Origin: Pyronema omphalodes
Lineage: Eukaryota; Ascomycota; Pezizomycetes; Pezizales; Pyronemataceae
DNA length: 64,000 nt
Direction: 5' to 3'
NCBI GenBank assembly: GCA_024516155.1
Contig: JAJJXM010000066.1
Location: 62,001 to 126,000 of the forward strand
The stretch's first letter is position 1. Every line of letters starts with the position of its first letter. The notes beneath the pieces were generated by a model. The model did no database searches, was not told where the DNA came from, and saw nothing but the letters and a program-made list of their open reading frames with translations. Below are positions 11,701-22,900 of this stretch, in pieces. The position numbers and the translations under genes are program-made.

Positions 11701-12395
11701 CGGCGGCTTCCTTTGTCATTATGTTAATCCACTTACGGAATTTCTCAGGGACTTGTTGAAGTGCCTCTGATAATTCCTCCTTAGTGGCAACAGCTGAAAT
11801 ATGGCCTATTACTGAGGCCTCAGGATGGTCGAGTACGCGGCGGTCGACCTTCAGTGAAAATGTACTGGCCTGAGCCTTGGTACACTGTTCGATGCAACGT
11901 GTAGTTGTGAAGGAGATGTTTTTGCTGTCTCCCCACATGTTGCAAGGCTGATGTTTGTCCATCCACCAATAAGGGAGGATGATATCGCAGTCGCAGTCAA
12001 GAGGGGCGACTTCGAAGGCTTCGGCTGCAAAGTGCTGTTTGTGTTGCAGCATAAAAGGTACTGTGAAGAATACTCCAGCTCCAGCAACTACCTCATTATT
12101 GAAGTTGCGGATTTGAAGAGGCTTGTCTCTCTTCAGAGTTGGTATGTTGTATTTCTGGACAAATCCTCTGTCCAGTAATGCTGAGGTGGAGCCTGTATCT
12201 AATAGAACTCACACCGTTCTGAATTTGTTGTTTGACCAATTCAACACCATGTTGATTATTGGCCTTTTTCCGTGATGGGGTGGAACCACAGCTTCCATTT
12301 CTGTTCCTTTGGAAGAGGTTCCTTTGTCGGTTCGTCGAAGTTTTGTCCTGGTCGACTCCAAGCTGTCCATTATTTTCCCTTTTGTCCCACAACAA
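8763..12395 (-). pseudogene. pol: Ty3-B copy 1 pol
   Basis: Same domain order as copy 2 (19998-23606): aspartic protease, RT (YIDD near 11180), RNase H (TDAS near 10725), integrase and chromodomain. Breaks seen against copy 2: a frame change in the protease near 12210, a GGA-to-TGA stop near 11630, a frame change in the integrase core near 9600 that splits the D,D-35-E region, a stop near 9303, and another near 9040 before the chromodomain. The open middle piece (9266-11572) covers RT, RNase H and part of integrase. It cannot make a functional polyprotein. Confidence 0.85.
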
Positions 12396-12456
12396 ATGAT
12401 ATTTTCTGCGTCAGATGTACATTCTTCCTCCTCAGGTGACGCAACCCTAGAGGACC

Positions 12457-14647
12457 TTAAAAATCTGACGCCTCAGCATTTTGCTCAATCTCCCAAATCC
12501 TGGGCTGAGCATCTTCCATCATCTCATCCTCATCCTGCCGCACTGCTGCAGTCTTTGTCTTTTTCGTTTCTTTGGGTTTCTCCCGCCCCGTATTTCCATC
12601 ATCATCATCGTCTCTCTTCCTCTTGCCAGAGGAAGCAACCTTTCCTTCTCCAGAGAGCTCTGTTCCTCCAACTGTCTTTTTAGCGTAACAATCAAACATT
12701 CTGTGCCCAGATCGTCCGCATCTCCAACAGTCAGCCTTATCCTTTTTATGTTTGTCGATTTCGCTGTGAGGAACATTGATCAGAGCCTCCCTTCCCGATG
12801 CAAAAATGGACTTCTTGTCCTTCTTTCCGGTGAAACCTTTTTTCTCCTTCTTGTCCCCGAATTTATCTTTGTGCTGCACCTCCTTAGGGCGCACAGTCTC
12901 TTTATGTTTTCCCTTGTCCTTATGACGGTCCTCCCGTACTTCCAAAGACTTCTTTTTATGACCCTTCAATTCTTCATCCAAATTTTCAACAACGTGAGCA
13001 GCTTCTTTGACTGCATCAATCATTGCTTCGTCGTCAGTTGGGATCCCCCCAAACCTTTGATATACCATCTTTTTAATGGCCGGTGTCATGGCCTCCCAAA
13101 TTACATTCCTGTACATCGGACCGATTGCTCCAACACGCATATTCACGTCCTCCAATTTCGTAATGTAATCATCAATATCTCCATCATACTGGAGTTCTGT
13201 AATCCTTTTAACATCCTTCTGGGCTTCCCGCTTATCCTCAAACCTAGTTTCAATTGAACTTGAAAAAGCTGCCCAAGTATCCTTTAATCCTTGTCTTTGG
13301 ATTGACTTCCGCCTTTCCTGGTGCCAACTTAACGCCTTGTGCGTAAGTAAGCTTCCAACCCATTTAACCTGATCGTCCTCATCCGGAAAGGCCTTGGCGT
13401 ATGTTGCGATGTAATCTTGAACAGACGTCCACCAAGCCCTGAACAAATTTTTATCCTTTCCAGAAAAATATTGAGGAGCCTTCATTTCTGGCATTCTGGG
13501 TCTCCGCGGCTCGTTGACTCCTGATTGCTGCAATTTATTAACAACTGATTCTAGGAATGCCTCTGTTGCATTCTTTGTTTCCGGGTTCTTCTGTTTTGCC
13601 TTTTCCTTACGCTCCTGGCGCTTTCTCTCCAAGGCTTTCCTGATATATTCATCATCTGAATCTTCGTCATCAGAAGGGTCAGATGGTGGTGGTGGAGGTG
13701 GTGGGAGTCCTCCTCCTGGTGGTTTGCTTCCTCTACCACCATTCCTGCCGCCATTTCCAAGGGATCCATCCACTGATGGAGGCCAGGGGACTTCTGGTGC
13801 TCTGCCAAGCAGGGGGGGTCTAGGAGCAAATTTCCTCATGCATGGCCTCAGTTAAGGACTTAGCATCGAAATGCTCCTTCTTCTGGATTTTTGACATAAC
13901 AAGGTCAATAACCTTGTTCACCAATTCCAATTTTTCTTCCTCCCTTTGCTCGTAGTAGTCCAGAAGGCGTTGCTGATACAATTCTTCAGCCTTGGACAGA
14001 GCCGCAATCCTTCTATCCCTTTGCTCGTCATCCTCTTGCCTGATGGCATCCTGTGTGTTCTTTTGAAATGCCCATTCCTCAATTTCCTTGTTGATTTCCA
14101 GTTGTCTCTGGGCGAAGGCTTCAAGGATAGCATTCGTGGTCTGAATGCCCTGATTAAGCCTGTCTGCAGCAGCTTGCTGAGCTGCCTCCTTTGCTTGTGC
14201 ATCCGTGGCAAGATTGCCAATGGTCCTCCAAACTTGGCCCGCGAAATCGTTGCTGGCTTGGGCGAGTCGAGTGACAGTTTGAAGGTTTACCTCTTGGTCC
14301 AGGTCTCCTTTTTTTGCCAAGGTGTCATAGGCCTTCTGCATTCCCTGGGCCATCTCTTGGTAAAGCCCTTTTACTCGCTGTAACTCCTCGTTCATAGCAG
14401 CCCCAGATCCGACAGCCTCAACCAACCTCTTGATGTCCTCCTCATTGGCGTTCATTCTTTCCATGATTACAATGACCCAGTCAGGGACTTGTCCCAGATG
14501 GAGGGTAGTTCCATGGTGAACTCTAGGAGCTCCAACCGTAGTAACCTCCTCCCAAGAGCGGGGGCGGGTGATGCTGACGGTATCACCCATGGGAGCATCA
14601 AGTCCATCGTCGTGACGGGAAGTGCCGGTAATTCTTCGTGCGGCCAT
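12457..14647 (-). pseudogene. gag: Ty3-B copy 1 gag (frameshifted)
   Basis: Two abutting open pieces, 13820-14647 and 12457-13839, correspond to the single 730-residue Gag of copy 2. One extra base near 13825, after the MHEE motif, shifts the frame. The first piece is helical and coiled-coil-like. The second has the proline-rich linker, the capsid-like region, a Lys-rich stretch and the zinc knuckle CWRCGRSGHRMFDC, and ends in DF followed by TAA after a T5 run, as in copy 2. Confidence 0.85.
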
Positions 14648-14761
14648 TGTTGATATAAAGTTTTTTTTTGGAGGATCGTTTGGTGTTGTCTTGCCCTAGA
14701 AGAGGGTCTTCCGTATACGTGTCGAAAAGTAAACTTAGTAGCTTGAGCCTTAAGTTCATAG

Positions 14762-16120
14762 TGTGAACCTGGGTATTGAGGCTTTCAATACAGAGGGTTG
14801 TCCGATCAGTTAACGCTTCGTTCGCAAGATATATCACTAATAGATTTTCCCAAGAGCTAGGAAGTTCAACTAATCGATCACAGGCCGAATAAACTTAAGG
14901 GTCTCGTCCTGAGGTATTGGGTGTAGAATAGTAACGTCGTAACAAGAGATCAAGTTGCTGATGCTGGAGGAGACGGTGGGAAGACTTAGGGTCTCTTATA
15001 GACTATCGTCTACGATTTCGCCCAGACTTCCCAAGGGAACCAACTTCCAAACTAAGCTTAGGAGATAAGACGTGAGTCAATTCTTTGACAAATCTGCTGA
15101 TGGCTCGCATCATGCTGCATGCGCAATTATATTAATTGCTCACTTGCATGATGCCCCTCGTGTCAGATTAATCCTTGACATTCCTCACCGTGCTACCACA
15201 CCTTCCAATCAGGTATTGGGGTTAAGCGCTTAGTGCAGGGTTACTCCACTTGAGCGCATAATGCAATGACTCCTCTGATAATGACATGTGAGTCATATAT
15301 CTTATGAATCGTCTTGATCATAGATCTCCCTAGAGAATCTCGATTGCGAGTGAAGGAATCTGACATCATAAGGCAGACTATGCCTTACCGGAGCGCACTG
15401 CCCCGTCACATTCCTGTGTGATGTCATTTGCCCCACCTGCGCGCACTTGCGCGCAGCCACACCCTGGTGTGTACACAAACGCCGTCTTATCTTGCAGCTG
15501 GTAGTCGTTGGCCTAAGGTCGCGTCATATCAGTTCCGCCCAACAGTTGCCCTGAGTGGTGTTCCTTGCTGCAGGACGTCGTCTCATGGCAATGCATTCTT
15601 GACCCTTGTCCTGAGCTCCACTCCTGTTGGCTGACTAGACTCTGCCTCATTGCTTGGCCGACTATCCGCCCAACTCAGATATCGGATGATGCCATTCGTC
15701 TGCCTTGCATGCTCCTGAGAATACCCCTCTCTTGCAAGCCCTCTGGTAACCGTGCTTGGTGGAACACAACCTCAGGTATAAGGAGGTGTCTCTTCGCCGT
15801 CGTCTTCTGTTCTCCATCAGCGTCGTCTATAGTTTGCTCATGGGTAAGTCGACACCCATCAGGTAAGTTGATACTCGTTCCCATCCATCTTTGATCCTCC
15901 CGAGCTGACAGTGAATAACAGGGAGCGACCCCTCGGGCCGGGATCCTCGTGAGGTCATTCCGCAGAGTCACGAATCACGTGACGTGGCTAGCTGGAGCTC
16001 CTCAGGGGGTTCCGGCCCGGGAATACTAACCATATTATTCATTCTCCTGTCGAGTTTGCCATGTTCTCTAAATGTTATACATGTTACCTATTCTATACTG
16101 ACACAATATAGGGTGTGACA
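14762..16120 (-). repeat. Ty3-B copy 1, 5' LTR
   Basis: TG...CA ends and the same 1,359-bp length as 7233-8591. Its inner neighbour (14748-14759) reads CCTTAAGTTCAT, one base from the CCTTAAGTTTAT primer-complement of copy 2; the mismatch would be a G-U pair. The inverted repeat ATGGGT...ACCCAT near 15840-15860 shows compensatory change against copy 2. Confidence 0.9.
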
Positions 16121-16510
16121 AGGATCGATTGAGCGAGCTGCTTGGTGAACGTGACCGGGTCGTGCCCGTCTGGAACCTGAGTCATGGAAGCAGCGTTGAC
16201 GATTTGCGGCCAATGCCCTTCCTCGATGACTTTAACGTGCATGTTGGCGAGCTTGGAGGATCGGCTTAAGTCAGATGGTGTGACGGACGTACTCCTGGTA
16301 AGTATAATCCTGGAGTTCCCAGCGGTCCACAAGGTAGCCGTGATGTTCTGCTCTTCGGATGGCTTGTCGGACTGCGCCAGCGAATTCGTTAGATATTCTG
16401 AAGGTCTCGGTTAGTGTATGAGTTTCTAGGGCTTGTTTCAAGGCGTGTGTCCAGGCAGAACCGGTTGGGTTCATGCGTGTTGGTCGAATAAATATTCAGA
16501 TCGAACGTAA
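16121..16510 (-). pseudogene. Ty3-A copy 1 leader ORFs 1 and 2, 5' parts
   Basis: Leader ORF1 starts at 16474 (MNPTGSAW) and is cut by a stop at 16271; in copies 2 and 4 it is 80 residues. ORF2 starts at an ATG near 16290 (MHVKVIEEGHW) and runs to the Ty3-B insertion at 16120. The ORF1-frame TAA overlapping the ORF2 ATG is still present. Bases 16475-16510 are the leader and primer-binding region, with ATCGAACGT directly before the LTR spacer. Confidence 0.65.
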
Positions 16511-17029
16511 TGTCAGGGAACTAGGAACGGACGTTCGAAGAACACACTGAACACTACCGGCAGGGGGGGACTAGGCGGGTTCCGGGATACGGGAACAGAA
16601 GGACAAGGACCGAAGTGCACGACAGACGGACGGCACACAAGACAAGGACAGGGACAAGGACAAGGATGACGTGAGACTTGAGAAGAGGGGTCTTATTGGA
16701 GGACAAGGGAAAGACACAAGACGTTCGATGGAGAACTCAACGACGGGGAGGCAAGCCTCCTTATGTACAAAGGGCGGCCAGCACTCTTGCTGGGCCGTCA
16801 TCCAACATCGCTACATGACTGCTTCCGTTCTCCATCATTTCACCTGCGACGCCACAGCTCTCCAGCTCATGGTACGTCATCCATCATCAGTCAGTCCATC
16901 AACAACAACGGCACGGCACACACAACAACACAACACAACACGGCAAGACAACGGCACGACGTCAACAACAACAACGACAACACAATGGTGACGCAAGAAC
17001 ACAACGGCTCGTCAGCCGTGTGCCGTGAC
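16511..17029 (-). repeat. Ty3-A copy 1, 5' LTR
   Basis: Starts TGTCAGGGAACTAGG and ends GTGCCGTGAC; the final A of the usual TGACA is missing where it meets LINE sequence at 17030. Contains ACGTTCGAT near 16727, complementary to the primer-binding segment. Confidence 0.85.
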
Positions 17030-17288
17030 GATTTGGTGGACACGACAGAGAGACCTTGCCCACGCCCTCCAAACACAGCAAAATACAGCCCTCAGAAGAA
17101 TATTCAACGCTTTCACCTCCACGCCCATCCTGACCCTCCACAACCAGACCGGACTCCCTCCGGTAGCAACCCGTCTGGATAACCGGCAACGGAAGTACGC
17201 CCTTCGGATCCTCGCCCTACCAACCTCACACACCGTTGTCACACGATGCCCAGTATCCTTCCCCGCCCCGGGCACTGACGAAGCATCC
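17030..17288 (+). pseudogene. LINE ORF2 relic, part 1 (after the RT domain)
   Basis: In one plus-strand frame this reads a typical linker of fungal LINE ORF2 between RT and RNase H: WWTRQRD, QNTALRRI, LPPVATRLDNRQRKYALRIL. It stops at the CATCC duplicated by insertion of Ty3-A copy 2 (17284-17288) and resumes at 41072 in the same orientation. The upstream RT domain is absent here, cut off by Ty3-A copy 1. Confidence 0.75.
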
Positions 17289-17814
17289 TGTCAGGGAACT
17301 AGGAACGGACGTTCAAAGAACACACTGAACACTACCGGCAAGAGGGACTAGGCGGGTTCCAGGACGGGAAACGGAAGGACAAGGACCGAAGTGCTCGTCA
17401 GACGGACGGCACACGAAACAGGGACAGGGACAAGGACAAGAGTGACGTAGGACTGGACGAAGAAGTCTTTATTAGGAGCAAGGGAAAGACACAAGACGTT
17501 CGATGGAGAACTCGACAGCGGGGAGGCAAGCCTCCTTATGTACAAAGGGGCGGCCAGCACTCTTGCTGGGCCGTCATCCAACATCGCTACATGAAAGCTT
17601 CCGTTCTCCATCAATTCACCTGCGACGCCACAGCTCTCCAGCTCATGGTACGTCATCCATCATCAATCAGTCTGTCAATCACAACGGCGCGGCACACACA
17701 ACAACACAACAGCAACACAACACAACACGGCAAGACAACGGCACGATGTCGACAACAACAACGACAACATAATGATGACGCAACACAACGGCTCATCAGC
17801 CGTGTGCCGTGACA
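17289..17814 (-). repeat. Ty3-A copy 2, 3' LTR
   Basis: TGTCAGGG...CCGTGACA, 526 bp, next to GTACCCCCCC (polypurine tract on the minus strand). It carries AATAAA on the sense strand, in CTAATAAAGAC at about 17468-17475, about 30 bases past the predicted transcript start and in a good place for a polyadenylation signal. Confidence 0.9.
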
Positions 17815-17825
17815 GTACCCCCCCG

Positions 17826-18418
17826 TTAGGCTCGAGTTCCTACGAGAGGAGAAGGTTTGTCTGGGTATAACTGATGGAATTTCTCAGCGGCCTCAGTTTC
17901 AGATAGGTTCGTTTCCGGTTCCCAGGTTGGAGAGTCATGGCCGGTCCACTTGACGAGGTACTGCAGGTTTCCTCTTGACCAACGGCCGTCCAGAATTTCA
18001 TCCACGAACCACTCTTCTTCGCCGTCTACTACTACCGGTAGGGGCGGTGGGATAATCTGGGCAGGGAGGGGGTCCGAAGGGGCTGGGTTCAGTAGGGACA
18101 CGGGGAAGGTCATATGATGTTTCATTGTCTCCGGTATATCCAATTCATAGGCGTGGGATCCAATGGGCCGTAACACGGTGAAGGGGCCTAGGTGTTTGTT
18201 TTCCAGTTTCTTTGAAGGGCGGCGGGTTCTGAGGTTGCGGGCGTCCAGCCATACCAGGTCTCCTGGTTTGAAGACCGGCGCGGGGAGTTGGGAATTGTCG
18301 GCGGCCTCTATGTGGCGGGCTTGGGCGTATTTCATTTCAGAGCGTAAGACGTCATGGATGTGTGACATCCTTTCCGCCACCTCGTTCGCTGTCACTTCTT
18401 CAGGATTGTCTGTCCTGA
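17826..18418 (-). pseudogene. pol: Ty3-A copy 2 pol, 3' end
   Basis: The last 190 or so residues of Pol: the linker after the integrase core, the GPF module (HLGPFTVLRPIGSHAYELDI) and the chromodomain (EEWFVDEILDGR, YLVKWTGHDSPTWEP). It has its own substitutions against copies 3 and 4 (MTANEV, SQLPAP, MTFPV), which marks it as a separate copy. It is cut at 18418 by the Ty3-B LTR. The duplicated target is probably CCTGA (18414-18418), but the other side is lost. Confidence 0.85.
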
Positions 18419-19826
18419 TGTGAACCTGGGCACAGTCCTAACTATGCAGAGGCTTTTCGATCGTCCTTCCAAGTGCTTCGTCCTAGGGTAGACAAACACT
18501 GCGTTCTCAAGACAACCAGACACTTTGTTCTCAAGAACTAATAGAGGTATTCCAAAGATAAAGCTAGGAAGTAAATCAATCGATCACAGGCCGAATAAAC
18601 TTAAGGGTCGTCTTCGGAGGTATTCGTTGGTGTAGATTTGGTATCGTCGCGTAGAGGATCAATGGATGATGATGGAGGAGACAGAGGGAAGACATAGGGT
18701 CTTTTATAGACTTTCGTCTACAAATTCGCCCAGCCTTCCTTGGGGAACCAACTGCCAAACTGAGCTTAGGAGATAAGACATGGGTCAAAGCTGTGACGCA
18801 TCTGCTGAGGCTTGCATCATGCTAAGCGCGCAATTCAATTAATTGCTCACTTGCCTAATGCTCGCCCTGGTCAGATTAATCCCTGAAATAGCTCACCGTA
18901 CTACCACACCTTCCAATGAGGTGCTGGGGTTATGAGTCACACCGGAGGGCAACTCCGTCTGACTGCATCATGCATGAACTCTTGTGATAATGACGCATGA
19001 GTCATTTATCGTATGAGTCGCGCCATCATAGATCTCCCTAGAGAATCTCGATTGCAAGTAGAGGTCACTGACATCATAGGGCATACTATGCCCTACCGGA
19101 GCGCACTGCCCCGTCACATTCCTGTGTGATGTCATATGTGCCCCACCTGCGCGCACTTGCGCGCAGCCACACCCTGGTGTGGATGCAAACGCCGTATTGT
19201 TTCCAAGTTGGCAGCTCTAGGCCTAAGGACGCGTCATATCAGTTTCATCAAACAGGTTTCCTGAGTGGGGTTCCCTGCTGGACGTCGTCTCATGCTGATG
19301 CACTGTTGACCCTTGTCCTGCAGTCCACTCCTGTTTGCTGACTAGACTCTGCCTTATCTCTCGCCCCACTGTTCACCCAACTAGCAACACCGGATGACAC
19401 TCTTGCGCCGCATCTGCATCCTCCTGGAATCCTCTGTTCCTATGCAGCCCCTATCGTAGCCGTGTATTGCCGAACACTCCTCAGGTATAAGGAGGTGACC
19501 TTTCGTCGTCTTCTTCGTTCTCCATCAGCGTCGTTCGTAGTTGTCTCAAGGGTAAGTCGACACCCTTGAGGTAAGTGTTCCTTTCCCCTTCTCCGTCCTG
19601 AGTCCTCCCAAACTGACAGTGAATAATAGTTGCGACGCCTCGGGCCGGGATCCTCGTGAGGTCCTATCGGAAAGTCACGAATCACGTGACGTGGCTAGCC
19701 GGAGCTCCTCTGGGGGTTCCGGCCCGGGATACTAACCTAATTATTCATTCTCCTGTCGAGTTTGCCATATTCTCCATAGCATTATATATGATACCTATTC
19801 TATTCTCATACATTGAAGGTGTGACA
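18419..19826 (-). repeat. Ty3-B copy 2, 3' LTR
   Basis: TGTGAACC...GGTGTGACA, 1,408 bp. The sense-strand TATA box TCTATAAAAG lies at 18701-18710. The inverted repeat CTCAAGGGT / ACCCTTGAG is at 19545-19553 and 19562-19570. The inner neighbour 19827-19841 is the polypurine tract (AGGGGGGAGGTGG on the minus strand). Confidence 0.9.
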
Positions 19827-19997
19827 CCACCTCCCCCCTGTTCAAGCTTCGTCCCGAAGCTCGTAGTTCATCATTCTGTGATCGCACCTCGCCGCAGCCA
19901 AGTGATTAAGTGATCAATTATAGATGTAGTCCTCCAGCCTCTACATCCTACTACCAACTCGACCTAATGAAAACCTCGTGGGGAAAAACATTAAGCC

Positions 19998-22900
19998 TTA
20001 ATCCTTGAGTCGGTAGTCCCTCGGAGAATCAGGATGCTTAAGATGGAATTCTCTTAGCTTTTCCTGACCACCTACTGAAAAGTTGTCAAAGGGTTCCGCC
20101 GTCCAATCTTTCTTGTTAGGCCACCCAAGCCATTTAACGAGGTAAAGTACTCTGTTTCCTGATTTGTAACTGCTCATAATTTCATCAATGTCGTACTCCT
20201 CGCTTCCCTCAACATCGTCTGCTTCCCTAAGTATTTTGTTTGGGTCTGGTGGAGCTCTTGTACCGGTGTGGAAAGGCTCAAGTAGGGAAATATGAAAGAC
20301 ATTATGAATCTTCCATTTTCGTGGTAATGTGAGACGTAGTGCTGTTGGGGATATGACTTTTTCAATCTGAAATGGACCGTGAAGTTTGTGATCCAATTTG
20401 TGTGATGGTCGTCGTGTTTTGATATGTCGTCCATCAAGCATAACCAAGTCTCCAACTTGGTAAGTAGGGGCCTCCTTGCGTTGTAGGTCTGCATACTTCT
20501 TCATTCTTTCTTGTGCTTTCTGTAAGGATAATTTTGCTCCTTCGTGCACAGTATGCATCCAGTGGGCGTATGCTTTGCTGGCAGGATTTCGCACAGCAGT
20601 TGCAGTTGGGTTGCTGGCAATGGGGTTGTAACCGTAGTTCGCATAAAAAGGTGAAAGTCCTGTAGCGGTGGTTACTGAGTTGTTGTAGGCAAACTCTGCC
20701 ATTGGCAACAAGTCAACCCAATCATCCATCTCATGATTGACAAAAGAGCGGAGGTAAGCTTCAATTGTCTGGTTAAGTCGTTCCGTCTGACCATCTGTTT
20801 CAGGGTGGAACGCTGTGGACATTCTAGGCTTGATAGCTAGTGTCCCAAGAAATGCTTTCCAGGTCGTACTTGTGAACCTGGAGTCCCTATCCGAAACAAT
20901 ATCTGTTGGCAGCCCATGTAACTTCCATATTTCTTTAGCAAAGATCCGGACAAGGTCTGCAGTTGTCTTGCCATCCTTTTGCAATGGTATAAAGTGGGCC
21001 ATCTTCGAAAATCGATCAACTACTACCCAGAGTTGATCACATCCATTTGATTCCGGTAGGTCTGTAATGAAGTCCATGGCGATTGATTGCCATGGGGCAT
21101 AAGGTAATTCCAAAGGTTGAAGTAATCCATACTTCAGGTGCCGCGCCTTTTTGTCTTTTTGACATTCCATGCAACTCTTAACATAGTTTATTATTCCTTC
21201 TTCCATCTTTGGCCACCAGAAGTTCCTTCGAATTAGTTCAATAGTTTTGTCTTGTCCAAAGTGACCTGCAATCTTAGAGTCATGTTCGGATTCAAGAACT
21301 GTATTTACCAAATCCTTTGGTACCCATAGTTTTTCTTTGCGATAGAGTATGCCGTCCTCTATCGTCAGTGGTTCCTTTATTCTCTTTGTTGCCTCCACGT
21401 ATATCTGATCCAGTTTACCAGCTTCCTTGACCATCTTCAAAAATTCTGCAGACCATTTAACCAAGGGAATAAAGGAAAGACGTGCTGAAGAAATGATAAA
21501 AGATGTTCCTTCTCCAGCAGTGCTGATTGACGAAATCGATGCAAAATGACTTTGATGCAGGATCGTCGTAATCGGCTGATCTTCACCTCCCCCCTTTTCA
21601 GGGCGGAACTCCGGACGCCTAGATAAAGCATCAGGTTTCCCATTCTTTACCCCAGGTCTGTAATAAATTTTGAAGTCAACGCCAGCAAGCTCTTGAGCCC
21701 ATCTAGCTTGACGTCGATTGAGTACTTTTGTTGTTGTGAAGTACTCCAGGTTTTGGTGGTCGCTGTAAACTTCCACAGTAAACATTGCTCCTTCAAGATA
21801 TCTTCTCCATACTTTGAATGAGTCCACGATAGCCAATAGCTCCTTGTCGTGAATCTCATAATTTATCTCAGCAGGAGTGAATTTTCTTGAATGGAAAGCG
21901 ATTGGATGCAACTTCCCATCATCCCCTTTCTGGGATAGAACTGCGCCTAAAGCAAAATCCGAAGCATCAGTTTCAACAATACAGACCTTTCTTGGATCAA
22001 AATGATGCAAGATTGGTGCTGTAGTGAATCGTCTCTTTAGCTCGTCAAATGCTAGTTCCATCGCAACAGTCCATTCCCATTTCTTTGGATCGCCTTTCGT
22101 AGATTCTGTAAGAGGACGACATATTCTTGAGAAGTCCTTAATGAATCTCCAATAGAAGTTAGCGAATCCAAGAAAGCCTTGTACTTCCTTTAAGGACTTT
22201 GGGGCTTCCCATATAAGGACAGTTTCCACCTTGTCCTTAGCCATTTCAATCCCATTTTCACTTATTATATATCCCAGAAATTCAACTTTCCTTTGTCCCC
22301 AGACACATTTTTCCGGTGATATAACCAAACCATTTTCTTCCAACCTTTTCAATACTTCTTTAACCAACTCATCATGCTTTTCTTCCGTCTCCGCATAGAT
22401 GAGTACATCATCAATATATGCAATAACTCCTTGGTCCAACATATCCCTAAAGATATGATTCATCATATCTTGGAATGTTGCCGGAGCATTGCTCAACCCA
22501 AAAGGCATAACCAAAAATTCATATAGTCCATATCGGCACCTAAAAGCCGTTTTCCATTCATCTCCTTCCTTTATTCTTATTAGATGGTATCCATTCTTCA
22601 GATCCATCTTCGTAAATATTTTAGCTCCTCTAACTCTGTCTTGTAATTCTGACATGAGTGGGAGCGGGTATCGGTTGGCAATTGTTATTTTGTTTATGCC
22701 CCGATAGTCAACACATAACCTCAGACCTCTGCCATGGGCCTTTGGGACGAAGAGAATTGGGGCTGCTGCTGGTGATTTAGAGGGTCGGATTTTCCCAGTA
22801 CGCAGCATATCTTTCAACCATTCTCTGAGTGTCTCCAGCTCCACTTCGTTAAGAGCGTAGACAGGTCCCCAAGGAGGAGTCTCTCCTTCTTTCAGGTCAA

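Larger units (their letters stand above)
7233..16120 (-). mobile_element. Ty3-B copy 1 (full length, coding-dead)
   Basis: An 8,888-bp Ty3/gypsy element with two 1,359-bp LTRs (7233-8591 and 14762-16120), flanked by the perfect 5-bp duplication AGGAT (7228-7232 and 16121-16125). Gag and pol lie on the minus strand with several frameshifts and stops. About a dozen LTR differences were counted by eye, near 1%. It inserted into leader ORF2 of Ty3-A copy 1; removing it restores the sequence seen in copies 2 and 4. Confidence 0.92.
363..17029 (-). mobile_element. Ty3-A copy 1 (decayed, with nested insertions)
   Basis: A minus-strand chromodomain Ty3/gypsy element. Reading down from the right it has a 5' LTR (16511-17029), leader ORFs, gag, pol and a truncated 3' LTR (363-679). 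A Ty3-B element (7233-16120) sits in the leader ORF region and an ORF1-only LINE (4190-6173) in gag. Without those insertions it is about 5.8 kb. The two LTR remnants share sub-type-specific bases, which supports pairing them. It is dead: a stop lies between protease and RT, part of RNase H is deleted, and one LTR is truncated. No target duplication can be shown because the left end is lost. Confidence 0.8.

Noticed and set aside
12481..13257. 258-codon plus-strand frame with hydrophobic stretches
   Set aside because: Antisense to Ty3-B gag; its hydrophobic runs come from the Lys- and Glu-rich codons on the other strand.
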